DNA from: Flavobacterium covae
GTDB lineage: Bacteria; Bacteroidota; Bacteroidia; Flavobacteriales; Flavobacteriaceae
DNA length: 64,000 nucleotides
Direction of reading: 5' to 3'
Assembly (NCBI GenBank): GCA_019565575.1
Contig: CP067379.1
Location: 992,001-1,056,000 of the forward strand
Shown: piece by piece, positions 28,924 through 38,616 of the stretch
Numbering within the stretch: the first letter of the stretch is position 1
Layout: the number at the start of each line of letters is the position of its first letter
Notes under the pieces: generated by a model
What the model saw: the letters and a program-made list of their open reading frames with translations, nothing else
Told to the model about the DNA's origin: nothing
Databases searched by the model: none
Program-made: the position numbers and the translations under genes

Positions 28924-30018
28924 ATGGAACAATTACAAAAAGAAGCATTGGAATTGCTAAAAAAGTTAATAGCGACACAATCGTTTAGTAAACAAGAAAA
29001 TCATACGGCTGAAATTCTGAATGATTTTTTTGTTCAAAAAGGGATTCTTACTAATCGATTGCTACATAATGTTTGGGTAAAGAATAAATATTTTGACGAT
29101 TCAAAACCAACAATTTTACTAAATTCACATCACGATACGGTACAACCAAACAAACAATATACTAGAAATCCTTTTAGTCCAGATATTGAAGACGGTATTT
29201 TATATGGTTTGGGAAGTAATGACGCTGGTGGACCACTGGTTTCTCTAGCGGCCTGTTTTTTGCATTTTTATGACAGACAGGATTTGCAGTTCAATTTGAT
29301 TTATGCAGCCACCGCAGAAGAGGAAATTTCGGGAAATAACGGAGTGGAAATCGTTTTACCAGAATTAGGAAAGATGTATTTCGGTATTGTGGGCGAACCT
29401 ACCAAAATGGATATCGCTATCGCAGAAAAAGGACTTTTTGTGATTGATTGTATTGCCCACGGAAAATCAGGACATGCCGCTAGGGAAGAAGGAGAAAACG
29501 CCATTTATAAAGCGTTGAAGGATATCGAATGGTTTCGAACATTCGAATTTCCAGAGGAATCGGAAATGCTGGGCAAAGTCAAGATGTCGGTAACTATTAT
29601 CAATGCGGGTGTACAACATAACGTGGTTCCAGAAAGATGCCAGTTTACAGTGGATATTAGAACCACCGATAAATACAATAACGAACAAGCTTTGGAAATT
29701 ATCAAACAGCATGTGGATTGCGAAGTCATTCCGCGTTCGACTCGTTTGAATCCTTCATTTGCTCCAATAGAGCATCCAATTGTGCAAAGTGGTATCGCAT
29801 TAGGAAGAGCTATTTATGCTTCACCAACCACTTCAGATCAGGCATTGATGAGTGGTTTTCCAACGTTCAAAATGGGACCAGGCGATTCGGCAAGATCACA
29901 TACAGCCAATGAATATATTTATGTGGAAGAAATCAACAAAGGCATTGCAATCTATATTGAAATGCTAGAAAAATTTAATACGATAGACTATGAAGTTGTG
30001 GCAAAATACATCAGATAA
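28924..30018 (+). CDS. argE: M20-family deacylase (N-acetyl/succinyl-citrulline hydrolase)
   Basis: A 364-residue metal-dependent amidohydrolase of family M20. Metal-site motifs: LNSHHDTV (His and Asp ligands), GSNDAGGPLV (bridging Asp), ATAEEE (catalytic Glu plus ligand) and VGEPT. A lid/dimerisation domain lies at about residues 170-280. In this operon type it removes the acyl group from N-acylcitrulline rather than from ornithine, since carbamoylation comes first. That order is established for pathways with argF'. The 3' end overlaps argH by 29 bases. It is intact. Confidence 0.9.
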   Translation: MEQLQKEALELLKKLIATQSFSKQENHTAEILNDFFVQKGILTNRLLHNVWVKNKYFDDSKPTILLNSHHDTVQPNKQYTRNPFSPDIEDGILYGLGSNDAGGPLVSLAACFLHFYDRQDLQFNLIYAATAEEEISGNNGVEIVLPELGKMYFGIVGEPTKMDIAIAEKGLFVIDCIAHGKSGHAAREEGENAIYKALKDIEWFRTFEFPEESEMLGKVKMSVTIINAGVQHNVVPERCQFTVDIRTTDKYNNEQALEIIKQHVDCEVIPRSTRLNPSFAPIEHPIVQSGIALGRAIYASPTTSDQALMSGFPTFKMGPGDSARSHTANEYIYVEEINKGIAIYIEMLEKFNTIDYEVVAKYIR

Positions 30019-31300
30019 CGTAAAAACTTCCATTTCAGCAATGGTGGAACAATTTACGATAGGCCAAGATACTATTTGGGATTTATATTTGGCAGAAGCT
30101 GATATCAAAGGTTCTTTGGCTCATACATCTATGTTGCATGAAATAGGATTATTAACTACTGAAGAACTAAAGGAAGCCCACGAGGGGTTGCAATCCATTC
30201 TGAAAATGGTACTTGATAAGTCATTTGTAATTGAAGAGGGTGTAGAAGATGTGCATTCCCAAGTCGAATTGTTACTAACTCAAATGAAAGGAGAGGTAGG
30301 AAAAAAAATCCATGCCGGTCGTTCCAGAAACGATCAATCATTGTTGGATATTAAGTTGTTTCTAAAATCAGAATTGAAACAAATTGTCGAAAAGACCGAA
30401 ACTGTTTTTAATACTTTGATTGATTTGAGCGAGAAACACAAAAACGATTTGCTGCCAGGCTACACGCATTTTCAATTAGCAATGCCTTCCTCGTTTGGTT
30501 TGTGGTTTGGCGCTTATGCAGAAAGCTTAAGTGATGATTTAGAACTGATTTTAGCGGCCTATGCTATGGCTAATAAAAATCCTTTAGGATCTGGTGCTGG
30601 TTATGGTTCTTCTTTTCCTTTAAATAGAACATTCACCACCTTGCTACTCAATTTTGAATCGATGAATCATAATGTGGTCTATGCTCAAATGACGAGAGGA
30701 AAAATGGAAAAAACAACTGCTATGGCTTTATCTGGAATAGCAGCTACACTCACGAAATTTTCAATGGACGTGTGTTTGTACATGAATCAACATTTCGGAT
30801 TTATTAGTTTTCCTAAAGAATTAACCACAGGAAGTAGTATCATGCCGCACAAAAAAAATCCAGATATTTTCGAATTGATTAGAGCCAAATGCAACAGAAT
30901 TCAAGCTTTGCCTAATGAGCTAACGTTATTGACTAACAATTTACCCTCGGGGTATCACAGGGATATGCAATTAACCAAAGAATGTTTATTCCCAGCGATT
31001 ATCACCTTGAAAGAATGTTTAGACATGCTTCAAGTAATGTTAGAAAATATTACCATTAAGCAAAACATTCTATCAGACGAAAAATATTTGAATCTATTCA
31101 CGGTTGAAACCGTTAACGAATTGGTTTTATCCGGTATTCCGTTCAGAGAAGCCTATAAAATAGTTTCAAAACAAGTGGAAGAAAATCAGTTTATCTATAA
31201 TTATGAAACGCTAAACCATACCCACGAAGGAAGTATTGGTAATTTGCAAAATGATAAAATCAAAGAGGAGTTTATTAAAAAGAAAAAGAAAATGATTTAA
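29990..31300 (+). CDS. argH: Argininosuccinate lyase
   Basis: A 436-residue intact enzyme that splits argininosuccinate into arginine and fumarate, the last step of the pathway. The superfamily signature is GSSIMPHKKNPD near residues 281-292, which carries the catalytic Ser. HAGRSRNDQS near residue 107 is the second conserved region. The start is ATG 29990 inside the end of argE (29-base overlap). Its stop codon overlaps the stop of the opposing lrp-type gene (31297-31300), so there is no room for a terminator between them. The Lys-rich tail KKKKK is unusual but reads cleanly. Confidence 0.95.
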   Translation: MKLWQNTSDNVKTSISAMVEQFTIGQDTIWDLYLAEADIKGSLAHTSMLHEIGLLTTEELKEAHEGLQSILKMVLDKSFVIEEGVEDVHSQVELLLTQMKGEVGKKIHAGRSRNDQSLLDIKLFLKSELKQIVEKTETVFNTLIDLSEKHKNDLLPGYTHFQLAMPSSFGLWFGAYAESLSDDLELILAAYAMANKNPLGSGAGYGSSFPLNRTFTTLLLNFESMNHNVVYAQMTRGKMEKTTAMALSGIAATLTKFSMDVCLYMNQHFGFISFPKELTTGSSIMPHKKNPDIFELIRAKCNRIQALPNELTLLTNNLPSGYHRDMQLTKECLFPAIITLKECLDMLQVMLENITIKQNILSDEKYLNLFTVETVNELVLSGIPFREAYKIVSKQVEENQFIYNYETLNHTHEGSIGNLQNDKIKEEFIKKKKKMI

Positions 31301-31759
31301 TCCTCAGCTAAATAGTAAGAAGTTTCATTTTTCACCATACTCATCACAATATTACTGTGATACTGTCCAATGTTTGGAATATTGGCTAATTTATTCACTA
31401 CAAAATTATTGTAAGCATCAATATCTGTAGTCGCAATTTTTAACATATAATCGTAAATACCTGAAAGACTAGTAACTTCTAGTATTTCAGGCATTTTCAT
31501 AACTTCATCCTCGAAATTTTTTAAATGCTCTCGAGATTGTTTTTTTAGAGTGATATTGCAATACGCAAAAAGTTTGATACCTACTTTTGAAGGATTAAGG
31601 ATAACAGCACTTTTTTTAATAACACCAGACTCTTGAAGATGTTTAATTCTTTCATAAGTAGGGGGTATAAGAAAGGCCTACCATAGCCGCAACATCTTTC
31701 ACAGAAAGTGTACAATCTTGTTGTAAAATATTAAGAATTTTTGCGTCTATTTTATCCAT
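31297..31759 (-). CDS. Lrp/AsnC-family transcriptional regulator (frameshift)
   Basis: About 153 residues when a shift in a C run near 31668 is read through (VGLS...TPTYERI). The start ATG 31759 gives [13 protein letters not shown], the typical Lrp opening. A helix-turn-helix spans about residues 18-40 ([20 protein letters not shown]). The C-terminal RAM effector-binding domain includes [16 protein letters not shown]. Regulators of this family bind amino acids and control their metabolism. It is convergent with argH and shares stop-codon bases with it, so a role in amino-acid control is plausible, but no operator is visible. It is probably co-transcribed with tatA, which lies 23 bases upstream. 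Confidence 0.85.
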
Positions 31760-31782
31760 AAAAAGAAAGTAAATAATAAGAG

Positions 31783-31961
31783 TTACTCTTTAGTTTCTTC
31801 TTCTTTTTAGTAGTAGTTGTTTCTTCGCCTTTAGAAGCTTTTTTGAATTCATTCAACCCACTTCCTAAACCTTTCATTAATTCAGGAATTTTCTTACCTC
31901 CAAATAACAATAATAAAGCTGCAATTATTAGTATAATTTCCGTTGGACCTAATCTTCCCAT
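31783..31961 (-). CDS. tatA: Sec-independent protein translocase subunit TatA
   Basis: A small protein opening [22 protein letters not shown], with one membrane helix, the Phe-Gly hinge ([16 protein letters not shown]) and an amphipathic helix, followed by a charged tail. TatA forms the pore of the twin-arginine export system. The unmodified frame runs to 31752. Adding one A to the AAAAA run near 31804 gives the acidic tail TKKEEETKE and a stop at 31783, a more normal C-terminus (about 60 residues). No tatC is in the window. It is divergent from the 32110 gene and has its own promoter box at 32003-32010. Confidence 0.85.
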
Positions 31962-32002
31962 GTTTTTAAAAATTGTGCAAAATTTGCATTTAAATTATAC
32001 TG

Positions 32003-32010
32003 CAAAGATA
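32003..32010 (-). promoter_or_regulatory. -7 promoter box of tatA
   Basis: On the minus strand this is TATCTTTG, a perfect TAnnTTTG match 41 bases upstream of the tatA ATG. Confidence 0.6.
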
Positions 32011-32080
32011 ATAAAGAAAAAACTCAAATGTAATTTTTAACGAATTATTATTCGTATAATGAAGAGCCATTCTATTTTCC

Positions 32081-32088
32081 TATATTTG
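32081..32088 (+). promoter_or_regulatory. -7 promoter box of the 32110/GH3 operon
   Basis: TATATTTG, a perfect TAnnTTTG match, lies 21 bases upstream of the ATG at 32110. It is divergent from the tatA promoter about 70 bases away. Confidence 0.6.
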
Positions 32089-32109
32089 TAGTACGTATAA
32101 ATTGAGTTT

Positions 32110-32592
32110 ATGACGATACTTAAAAGATTCAAACGCAAAGAATTTCTAGATAAGATAATAACAAAAAGACGTTTAATTATCTTAAATGAAGATACTTTTG
32201 AAGAGCAATTTTCACTTCGATTGACTATATTAAATGTTTTTTTATTAGCTACTATTGGTGCCATTTTTTTAATTTCTATTACTACTTATATTATTGCATT
32301 TACACCTTTACGTGAATATATTCCAGGATATTCATCAACGGAGTTAAAAGAAAAAGCATTAATGTTAGGTTTAAAATCTGATTCATTGGATTTTGAAATC
32401 AAAAAGAATAATGCTTATATCGAGTCAGTAAAAAAAGTGTTAACAGGCGATTTAGAATATGCTAAAGTAAACAAAGATTCTATTTTAGCTTCTGATTACG
32501 TAGATCCTTCGGAGTATGACATGAAAGTGTCTGAAGAAGAAAAAGAATTACGAAAACAAGTAGAAGAAGCTGCGAAAAAAGATAGTAAATAA
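32110..32592 (+). CDS. Single-pass membrane protein resembling the N-terminal part of envelope M23-type proteins
   Basis: A 160-residue protein. A basic cytoplasmic N-terminus (ILKRFKRKEFLDKIITKRR) is followed by one membrane helix (VFLLATIGAIFLISITTYII) and a periplasmic helical part with PLREYIPGYSSTELKEKAL. That part resembles the region before the catalytic domain in some flavobacterial M23 peptidases. The catalytic HxxxD/HxH domain is absent, and the gene ends cleanly with a charged tail (EEEKELRKQVEEAAKK). It may be a stand-alone regulator or scaffold in the cell envelope. Its stop overlaps the ATG of the GH3 gene (TAATG), which indicates translational coupling. Confidence 0.6.
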   Translation: MTILKRFKRKEFLDKIITKRRLIILNEDTFEEQFSLRLTILNVFLLATIGAIFLISITTYIIAFTPLREYIPGYSSTELKEKALMLGLKSDSLDFEIKKNNAYIESVKKVLTGDLEYAKVNKDSILASDYVDPSEYDMKVSEEEKELRKQVEEAAKKDSK

Positions 32593-34073
32593 TGTCGATT
32601 AAAAGTATTGGAGCAAAACTATTTGCCTCCTTCATTCATCATAAAACACAAAATTGGGCAAATAACCCTATTAAAACCCAACAAAAAGTCTTTGAACAGT
32701 TACTTCAACAGGCAAAAAATACCCAGTTTGGTAAAGATCATCATTTCGAGCAGATAAAATCATTCGAAGATTTTGCTAAAAATGTTCCTGTACGAGATTA
32801 CGAGGAATTACGTCCCTATGTAGATCGCGTAGTCAACGGAGAAGAAAATATTCTTTGGAAAGGAAAACCACTCTATTTTGCTAAAACTTCTGGTACAACC
32901 TCAGGAGCAAAATATATTCCGCTAACAAAAGAATCTATGCCGTATCATATAAAAGCAGCTCGTAATGCTATTTTAAGTTATGTACATGAAACAGGTAAAG
33001 CTGATTTTGTAAACGGGAAAATGATTTTTTTGCAAGGGAGCCCAATTCTGGAAGAAAAAAATGGGATTAAACTGGGTCGATTATCAGGAATTGTGGCACA
33101 TTTTGTACCAAAGTATCTTCAAAAAAATCGCATGCCATCATGGGAAACAAATTGTATTGAAGATTGGGAAACCAAAGTCAATGCTATTGTCGAAGAAACG
33201 TTTCACGAAGATATGGCGGTAATTTCTGGAATTCCATCTTGGGTACAAATGTATTTTGAAAAACTTTCTGAAAAAGCTAAAATGCCAGTTGGTCAGGTTT
33301 TTAAAAACTTCAATTTGTTTATTTACGGTGGCGTAAATTACGAACCCTACCGTGCAAAATTTGAAAATTTAATTGGGCGAAAAGTAGATGCTATAGAATT
33401 ATTTCCAGCTTCCGAAGGTTTTTTCGCGTATCAAGATTCTCAGAAAGAAAAAGGAATGCTTTTGTTATTGAATTCTGGAATTTTTTACGAGTTTATAAAA
33501 GCAGATGAGTTTTTTACAGAAAACCCTAAAAGATATACCATTGGAGAAGTAGAATTAGGTATTAATTATGTCTTGATTATTTCTACCAATGCAGGACTTT
33601 GGGCTTATAATATTGGTGATACGATTCAATTTACAAGTTTAAAACCCTATAGAATAATAGTTTCAGGACGTATCAAACATTATATTTCAGCTTTTGGAGA
33701 ACATGTCATAGGTAAAGAAGTAGAAAGTGCCTTACAAGAAGCTATGGAAGGGACATCTGTTCGAGTAAATGAATTTACTGTAGCTCCTCAAATAAACCCC
33801 GTGGAAGGCTTACCCTATCATGAATGGTTGATTGAATTTGAAAACGAACCCCAAGATTTAAAAGCTTTTGCCTTGAAAATAGATAAAGCGATGCGGAAAC
33901 AAAACGTGTATTATGATGATCTAATAACAGGTCATGTGCTAAAAAACCTTGTAATTACTGGGGTTACAAAGAATGGTTTTCAAGAATACATGAAATCTAT
34001 TGGCAAATTAGGCGGACAAAATAAATTGCCTAGGTTATCTAACGATAGGAAAATAGCAGATTTTTTTAAATAA
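32592..34073 (+). CDS. GH3 auxin-responsive-promoter family protein (acyl-adenylate-forming)
   Basis: A 493-residue intact protein of the GH3 family, which adenylates carboxylic acids and, in plants, conjugates them to amino acids. The ATP-binding motif is YFAKTSGTTSGAKYIPLT near residues 95-112; a second motif (FPASEGFFAYQD) and a C-terminal domain with SGRIKHYISAFGEHV follow. Bacterial members are common in Bacteroidota and their substrate is unknown. It is coupled to the preceding membrane-protein gene by a one-base overlap. The tracrRNA terminator begins right at its 3' end and may serve both genes. Confidence 0.9.
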   Translation: MSIKSIGAKLFASFIHHKTQNWANNPIKTQQKVFEQLLQQAKNTQFGKDHHFEQIKSFEDFAKNVPVRDYEELRPYVDRVVNGEENILWKGKPLYFAKTSGTTSGAKYIPLTKESMPYHIKAARNAILSYVHETGKADFVNGKMIFLQGSPILEEKNGIKLGRLSGIVAHFVPKYLQKNRMPSWETNCIEDWETKVNAIVEETFHEDMAVISGIPSWVQMYFEKLSEKAKMPVGQVFKNFNLFIYGGVNYEPYRAKFENLIGRKVDAIELFPASEGFFAYQDSQKEKGMLLLLNSGIFYEFIKADEFFTENPKRYTIGEVELGINYVLIISTNAGLWAYNIGDTIQFTSLKPYRIIVSGRIKHYISAFGEHVIGKEVESALQEAMEGTSVRVNEFTVAPQINPVEGLPYHEWLIEFENEPQDLKAFALKIDKAMRKQNVYYDDLITGHVLKNLVITGVTKNGFQEYMKSIGKLGGQNKLPRLSNDRKIADFFK

Positions 34074-34160
34074 AAAAGCCTCCTGATCATAGGCAAGAGG
34101 CGACCTAAATGTTTTCACAACGGAATAATCCTTATTGTGAATTGCTTTCAAATTTTGTTG
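34072..34160 (-). ncRNA. tracrRNA of the type II-C CRISPR-Cas9 locus
   Basis: Transcribed on the minus strand, divergent from cas9. In RNA order: anti-repeat at 34157-34135 (CAAAATTTGAAAGCAATTCA and three more bases), perfectly complementary to 23 bases of the terminal repeat at 39154-39177; then AAGGATTATTCCGTTGTG, the nexus-like segment typical of Bacteroidota tracrRNAs; then an 8-bp hairpin GCCTCTTG/CAGGAGGC (34101-34078) ending in six T, a standard rho-independent terminator. A near-consensus -7 box, TATATTCG, lies just upstream on the minus strand (about 34172-34165). The call combines complementarity, position and terminator. The exact 5' end is not known. Confidence 0.85.
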
Positions 34161-34239
34161 TACGAATATACAATTTTTTGATTAAAAAAATAGTTTTAGT
34201 TTATTTTTTATAATAATATTGTTATAAATAATTAAACTA

Positions 34240-37200
34240 ATGACAAAATTTAACTTAGGATTAGATATAGGCACCAATTCTATTGGTTGGGCTTTAGTAA
34301 ATGAAGATTGTGAAAACAAAAAGGTAAGATTTTAGCAGCTGGTAGTAGAATTATACCTATGACACAAGATATTTTAGATAAGTTTGGTTCAGGAGCAGCT
34401 ACTGAAACACAAACGGCTTTACGTACAGATTATCGTAGTAAACGAAAATTAATACAACGTTTTTTATTAAGAAGAGAGCGTTTACATAGGGTTTTAAACG
34501 TACTGGATTTTTTACCGAAGCATTATGCCGAAAGTATTGATTTTGAGAAATATTTGGGCAAATTTTTACCTAATACAGAACCCAAGTTGGTATATAACCA
34601 AAATCAATTTATTTTTCAAAACTCTTTTTTGAAATGTTAAAAGAATTTCAAGAAAAGCATCCAGAGTTATTTCTAAATAATCAAAAAATCCCGTATGATT
34701 GGACTATTTATTATTTACGAAAAAAAGCATTAAGCCAAAAAATAGAAAAGGAAGAATTAGCTTGGTTATTACTACAGTTTAATCAAAAAAGAGGGTATAA
34801 TCAGTTAAGAGATGAAGAAGAAGAGAATACGCCTGATAAGCTGGTAGAATTTTATTCTTTAAAAATTATAAAAGTTACAGCGGATGAAGCCAAGGAAGGA
34901 ATTAACAAAAGATGGTATAGTATTAATCTAGAAAATGGATGGATATATAGACGAGAAAGTAAAACTCCTTTATTTAATTGGGAAGGAAAAACAAAAAATT
35001 TTATTGTTACTACTGATTTAAATCAAGACGGTTCAATAAAGAAAGATAAAGAAGGAAAAGAAAAAAGAAGTTTTAGAGCTCCTAGTGAAGGAGATTGGAC
35101 GCTACTTAAAAAAAAGACAGAAAAAGAAATTTACGAATCAGGAAAAACTCTTGGAACCTATATATATGATGCGTTGCTTAACAATCCTGATCTTAAAATA
35201 AAAGGAGCTCTTATAAAAACTATTGATAGAAGTATTTATAAAGAAGAACTTCAACAAATTATTAATAAACAAAAAGAATATCATTCAGAGTTAAACAATT
35301 CTAAACTTTATAAAGCTTGTTTAGAAGAATTATATCCTAAAAATGAAATATATAAAAATGAACTAAAAAATAAGGATATAGCGTACCTATTTATTAATGA
35401 TATTTTATATTATCAACGTCCATTAAAAGCACCAAAATACAATATTGGAAAATGTAGCTATGAAAGTCGTACATTTAAAAAAGAGGATAAAAAAATTACA
35501 GAGTTTATACCAGCAGTTGCTAAATCACATCCTTTATTTCAAGAATTTCGTTTATGGCAATGGATAAAGAATCTAAAAATATACGAAAAATTAACTAACG
35601 ATAATTATACGGATTTTTTCTTACTAACGAACGAGATATTGAAAAGCTTTTTGATTTCTTATGGAATAAAAAAGAAATAGATCATAAAGGAATATTAGAA
35701 TACTTAATAAAGACAAAGTTTCCTGATCTAAAACCAAAACAAGTTAAGAGTAAGGTAAAAGAATATCGTTGGAATTATATCTATGATCATGAAAAAGATG
35801 AATCTAAGAACTATCCTTGTGGTGAAACGTATTTTTTATTAAAAAATAAATTAGATAAAATTACTAGTATTCAAGACGATTTTCTAAACAAAAAAGACTT
35901 GATAACCTTTGGCATATTATTTATTCTGTAACAGATAAAAAACAATATGAAAAGGCTTTAGCAAAGTTTGCACTTAAAAATCAACTTGATACGAAATCTT
36001 TTGTAAATACCTTCAAAAGAATTCCTGCTTTTAAAAATGATTATGCCATTTATTCTTTAAAAGCAATAAAAAAATTATTGCCATTAATGCGAGTAGGAAA
36101 ATACTGGAATTATGATGATATTGACCCAATCACCAAACAAAAAATTCAATGTATTATTACAGGTGAAGAAAATGATACGATTTCTACTTTAGTTAGAGAA
36201 AAAACAAATCATTTTTCTAACGAAAATGATTTCAAAAATTTATCACTTTGGTTAGCAGGATATATAGTATATAATAGTCACAACGAAAGCTCTGAAATTG
36301 AAAAATGGAAATCACCTCAAGATATAGACACCTTCTTGAAAAAGTTTAAACAACATGCTTTAAGAAATCCTATTGTAGAGCAAGTCGTAACTGAAACCCT
36401 TCGAGTAGTAAGAGATATATGGTTAAAAAAAGGCCAAGGTAAGAAAGACTTTTTTAACGAAATACATATAGAATTAGGAAAAGATTTAAAAAATCCAGTT
36501 GATAAACGTAGAAAAATATCAAGTACCAATTCTAAAAATGAAACAACTAATATTAGAATAAAAGCACTTCTTAAAGAGTTGCTTAAAGAAGGTATTGAAA
36601 ACATAAAACCTAATTCACCTAAGCAACAAGAAATTTTAAAAATATTTGAAGAAGGTATTTTAAACTCAGGAATTGATATAGAAGAAGAGATTATAAAAAT
36701 TAGTCAAATAGCACAACCCACCAAAAAACAATTACAGTATTATAGAAATTGGTTAGAACAAAAATACATATCACCTTATACGGGTCAGTTTATTCCCTTG
36801 AGTAAGCTATTTACATCAAAATATGAAATAGAACATATTATACCTAGAAGCAAATATTATGATGACAGCCTATCAAATAAAGTAATATGTGAAACAGAAA
36901 TAAATAGATTAAAAAATAATCAATTAGGATATGAATTTATCAATAATCATGAAATACGCGAAATTACTTTAGAAGAAGGCAAAACAATAAGATTATTAAG
37001 TCCAAAACAATATTTAGATTTTGTTACTACATATTATGGGAAAAATAAAGCAAAAAGGGAAAATCTTTTATTAAAAGAAATTCCAATACAAATGATTGAA
37101 AATCAGTTGAATGATACGCGTTACGTAAGTAAATATGTAATGCAATTATTATCTAAAATAGTTAGAAAAGAAGATGGAACAGACAATGGAACAAATTCTA

Positions 37201-38616
37201 TAAACATTTTATCTGTTTCTGGAAAAATAACCAGAGTACTTAAAACAGATTGGGGGCTTAATGATGTTTGGAACGATTTATTATGTTATCGTTTTGAACG
37301 ATTAAATAAAATTACAAATACAAATTTGTTTACAACGTATAGTGAACAAAAACAAAAAATAATACCGATAGTCCCTGATCAATATGCAAAAGGGTTTCAT
37401 AAAAAAAAGCTAGATCATCGTCATCATGCTCTAGATGCTATTCTAATTGCCTGTATTACCCGTAATCATATTAATTATATGAACAACCAAAATATACAGG
37501 GTGAAAAACTTAAAAATTTTAAAATAGACAAACATAACTATCATGAAATATTTCAAAAATCACGATTGGATATGAGAGCTCAATTATGTGAAAAAAATAC
37601 AATGATCATGATTCAACAAAATATACTTGGGTCTTCACAAAACCTTGGGCTGATTTTACTGAAAACATCAAAGATACTTTAGAATTTATTATTCCATCTT
37701 TTAAACAAAATTTAAGGATTATAAATAAAACCGTAAACTACTACGAAAAGTATAACGAAAATGGAAAAAAAGTAAAAGTAAGGCAAACTAAAGGAGATAA
37801 TTGGGCTATACGAAAACCATTACATAAAGAAACCATTTCAGGAAAAGTACATTTGTTGTATAAAACACCAGCAAAAGGAAAAATCTTAACAGCTACGCGT
37901 AAGGTGTTAGATAGTAGTATGGATTTTAAATCTATTGAAAAAATTACAGATACAGGAATTCAAAAAATACTCAAAAATTATTTAAAATACAAAGAAAGCC
38001 CTGAATTAGCTTTTTCTCCAGAAGGTATAGAAGAACTCAACATAACGATAGCAAAATATAACGATGGTTTTTATCATAAACCTATTTATAAGGTGCGTAT
38101 TTATGAAGAAGGAGTAAAGTTTCCTTTAGGAAATAGAGGCAATAAAAAAATAAATATGTAGAAGCCGAAAAAGGAACTAATTTATTTTTTGCCATTTATA
38201 AAGACCAAGAAAATAATCGTTATTTCGAAACAATTCCTTTTAATGACGTTCTAGAAACATTAAAGAAAGGAATGTCCGCAGTGCCAGAAAAAAATCAAGA
38301 AAAAAATACTTTAGTCTTTGCATTATCACCACAAGATCTAGTATTCGTACCTACATTAGATGAAATAGAAAATCCAGATATTGTAGATTTCAGGAATTTA
38401 ACAAAAAATCAAACCAATAGAATTTATAAAATGGTTAGTTCCTCCGGAAAACAATGTTTTTTTATTAAAGCTGAGGTTGCTACTTCTATTGTAAATAAAA
38501 TGGAATTTACGACTTCTAATAAAATGGAAAACTCCATTGAAGGTATTCAAATTAAATCAAACTGTTGGAAACTAAAATTAGATAGATTAGGTACTATTAC
38601 AAGAGTAATCAAATAA
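34240..38616 (+). CDS. cas9: CRISPR-associated endonuclease Cas9, type II-C (multiple frameshifts)
   Basis: About 1,458 codons when read through shifts near 34323, 34627, 35622, 35895, 37625 and 38155, nearly all in A or T runs. RuvC-I: LGLDIGTNSIGWAL with catalytic Asp9. Bridge helix: RTDYRSKRKLIQRFLLRRER. RuvC-II: IHIELGKDLKNP (Glu). HNH: YEIEHIIPRSKYYDDS (His) followed by SNKV (Asn). RuvC-III: HHALDAILIACI (His, Asp). All catalytic residues are present. The C-terminal PAM-interacting region ends GTITRVIK. Size and layout match large Bacteroidota II-C proteins. No cas1, cas2 or csn2 is adjacent. If the shifts are real the nuclease is dead; if they are sequencing errors it looks complete. 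Confidence 0.9.

Noticed and set aside
34240-38616. Programmed frameshifting in cas9
   Set aside because: There are six shifts without a slippery site plus downstream structure, and the same kind of break occurs in unrelated genes throughout the window.
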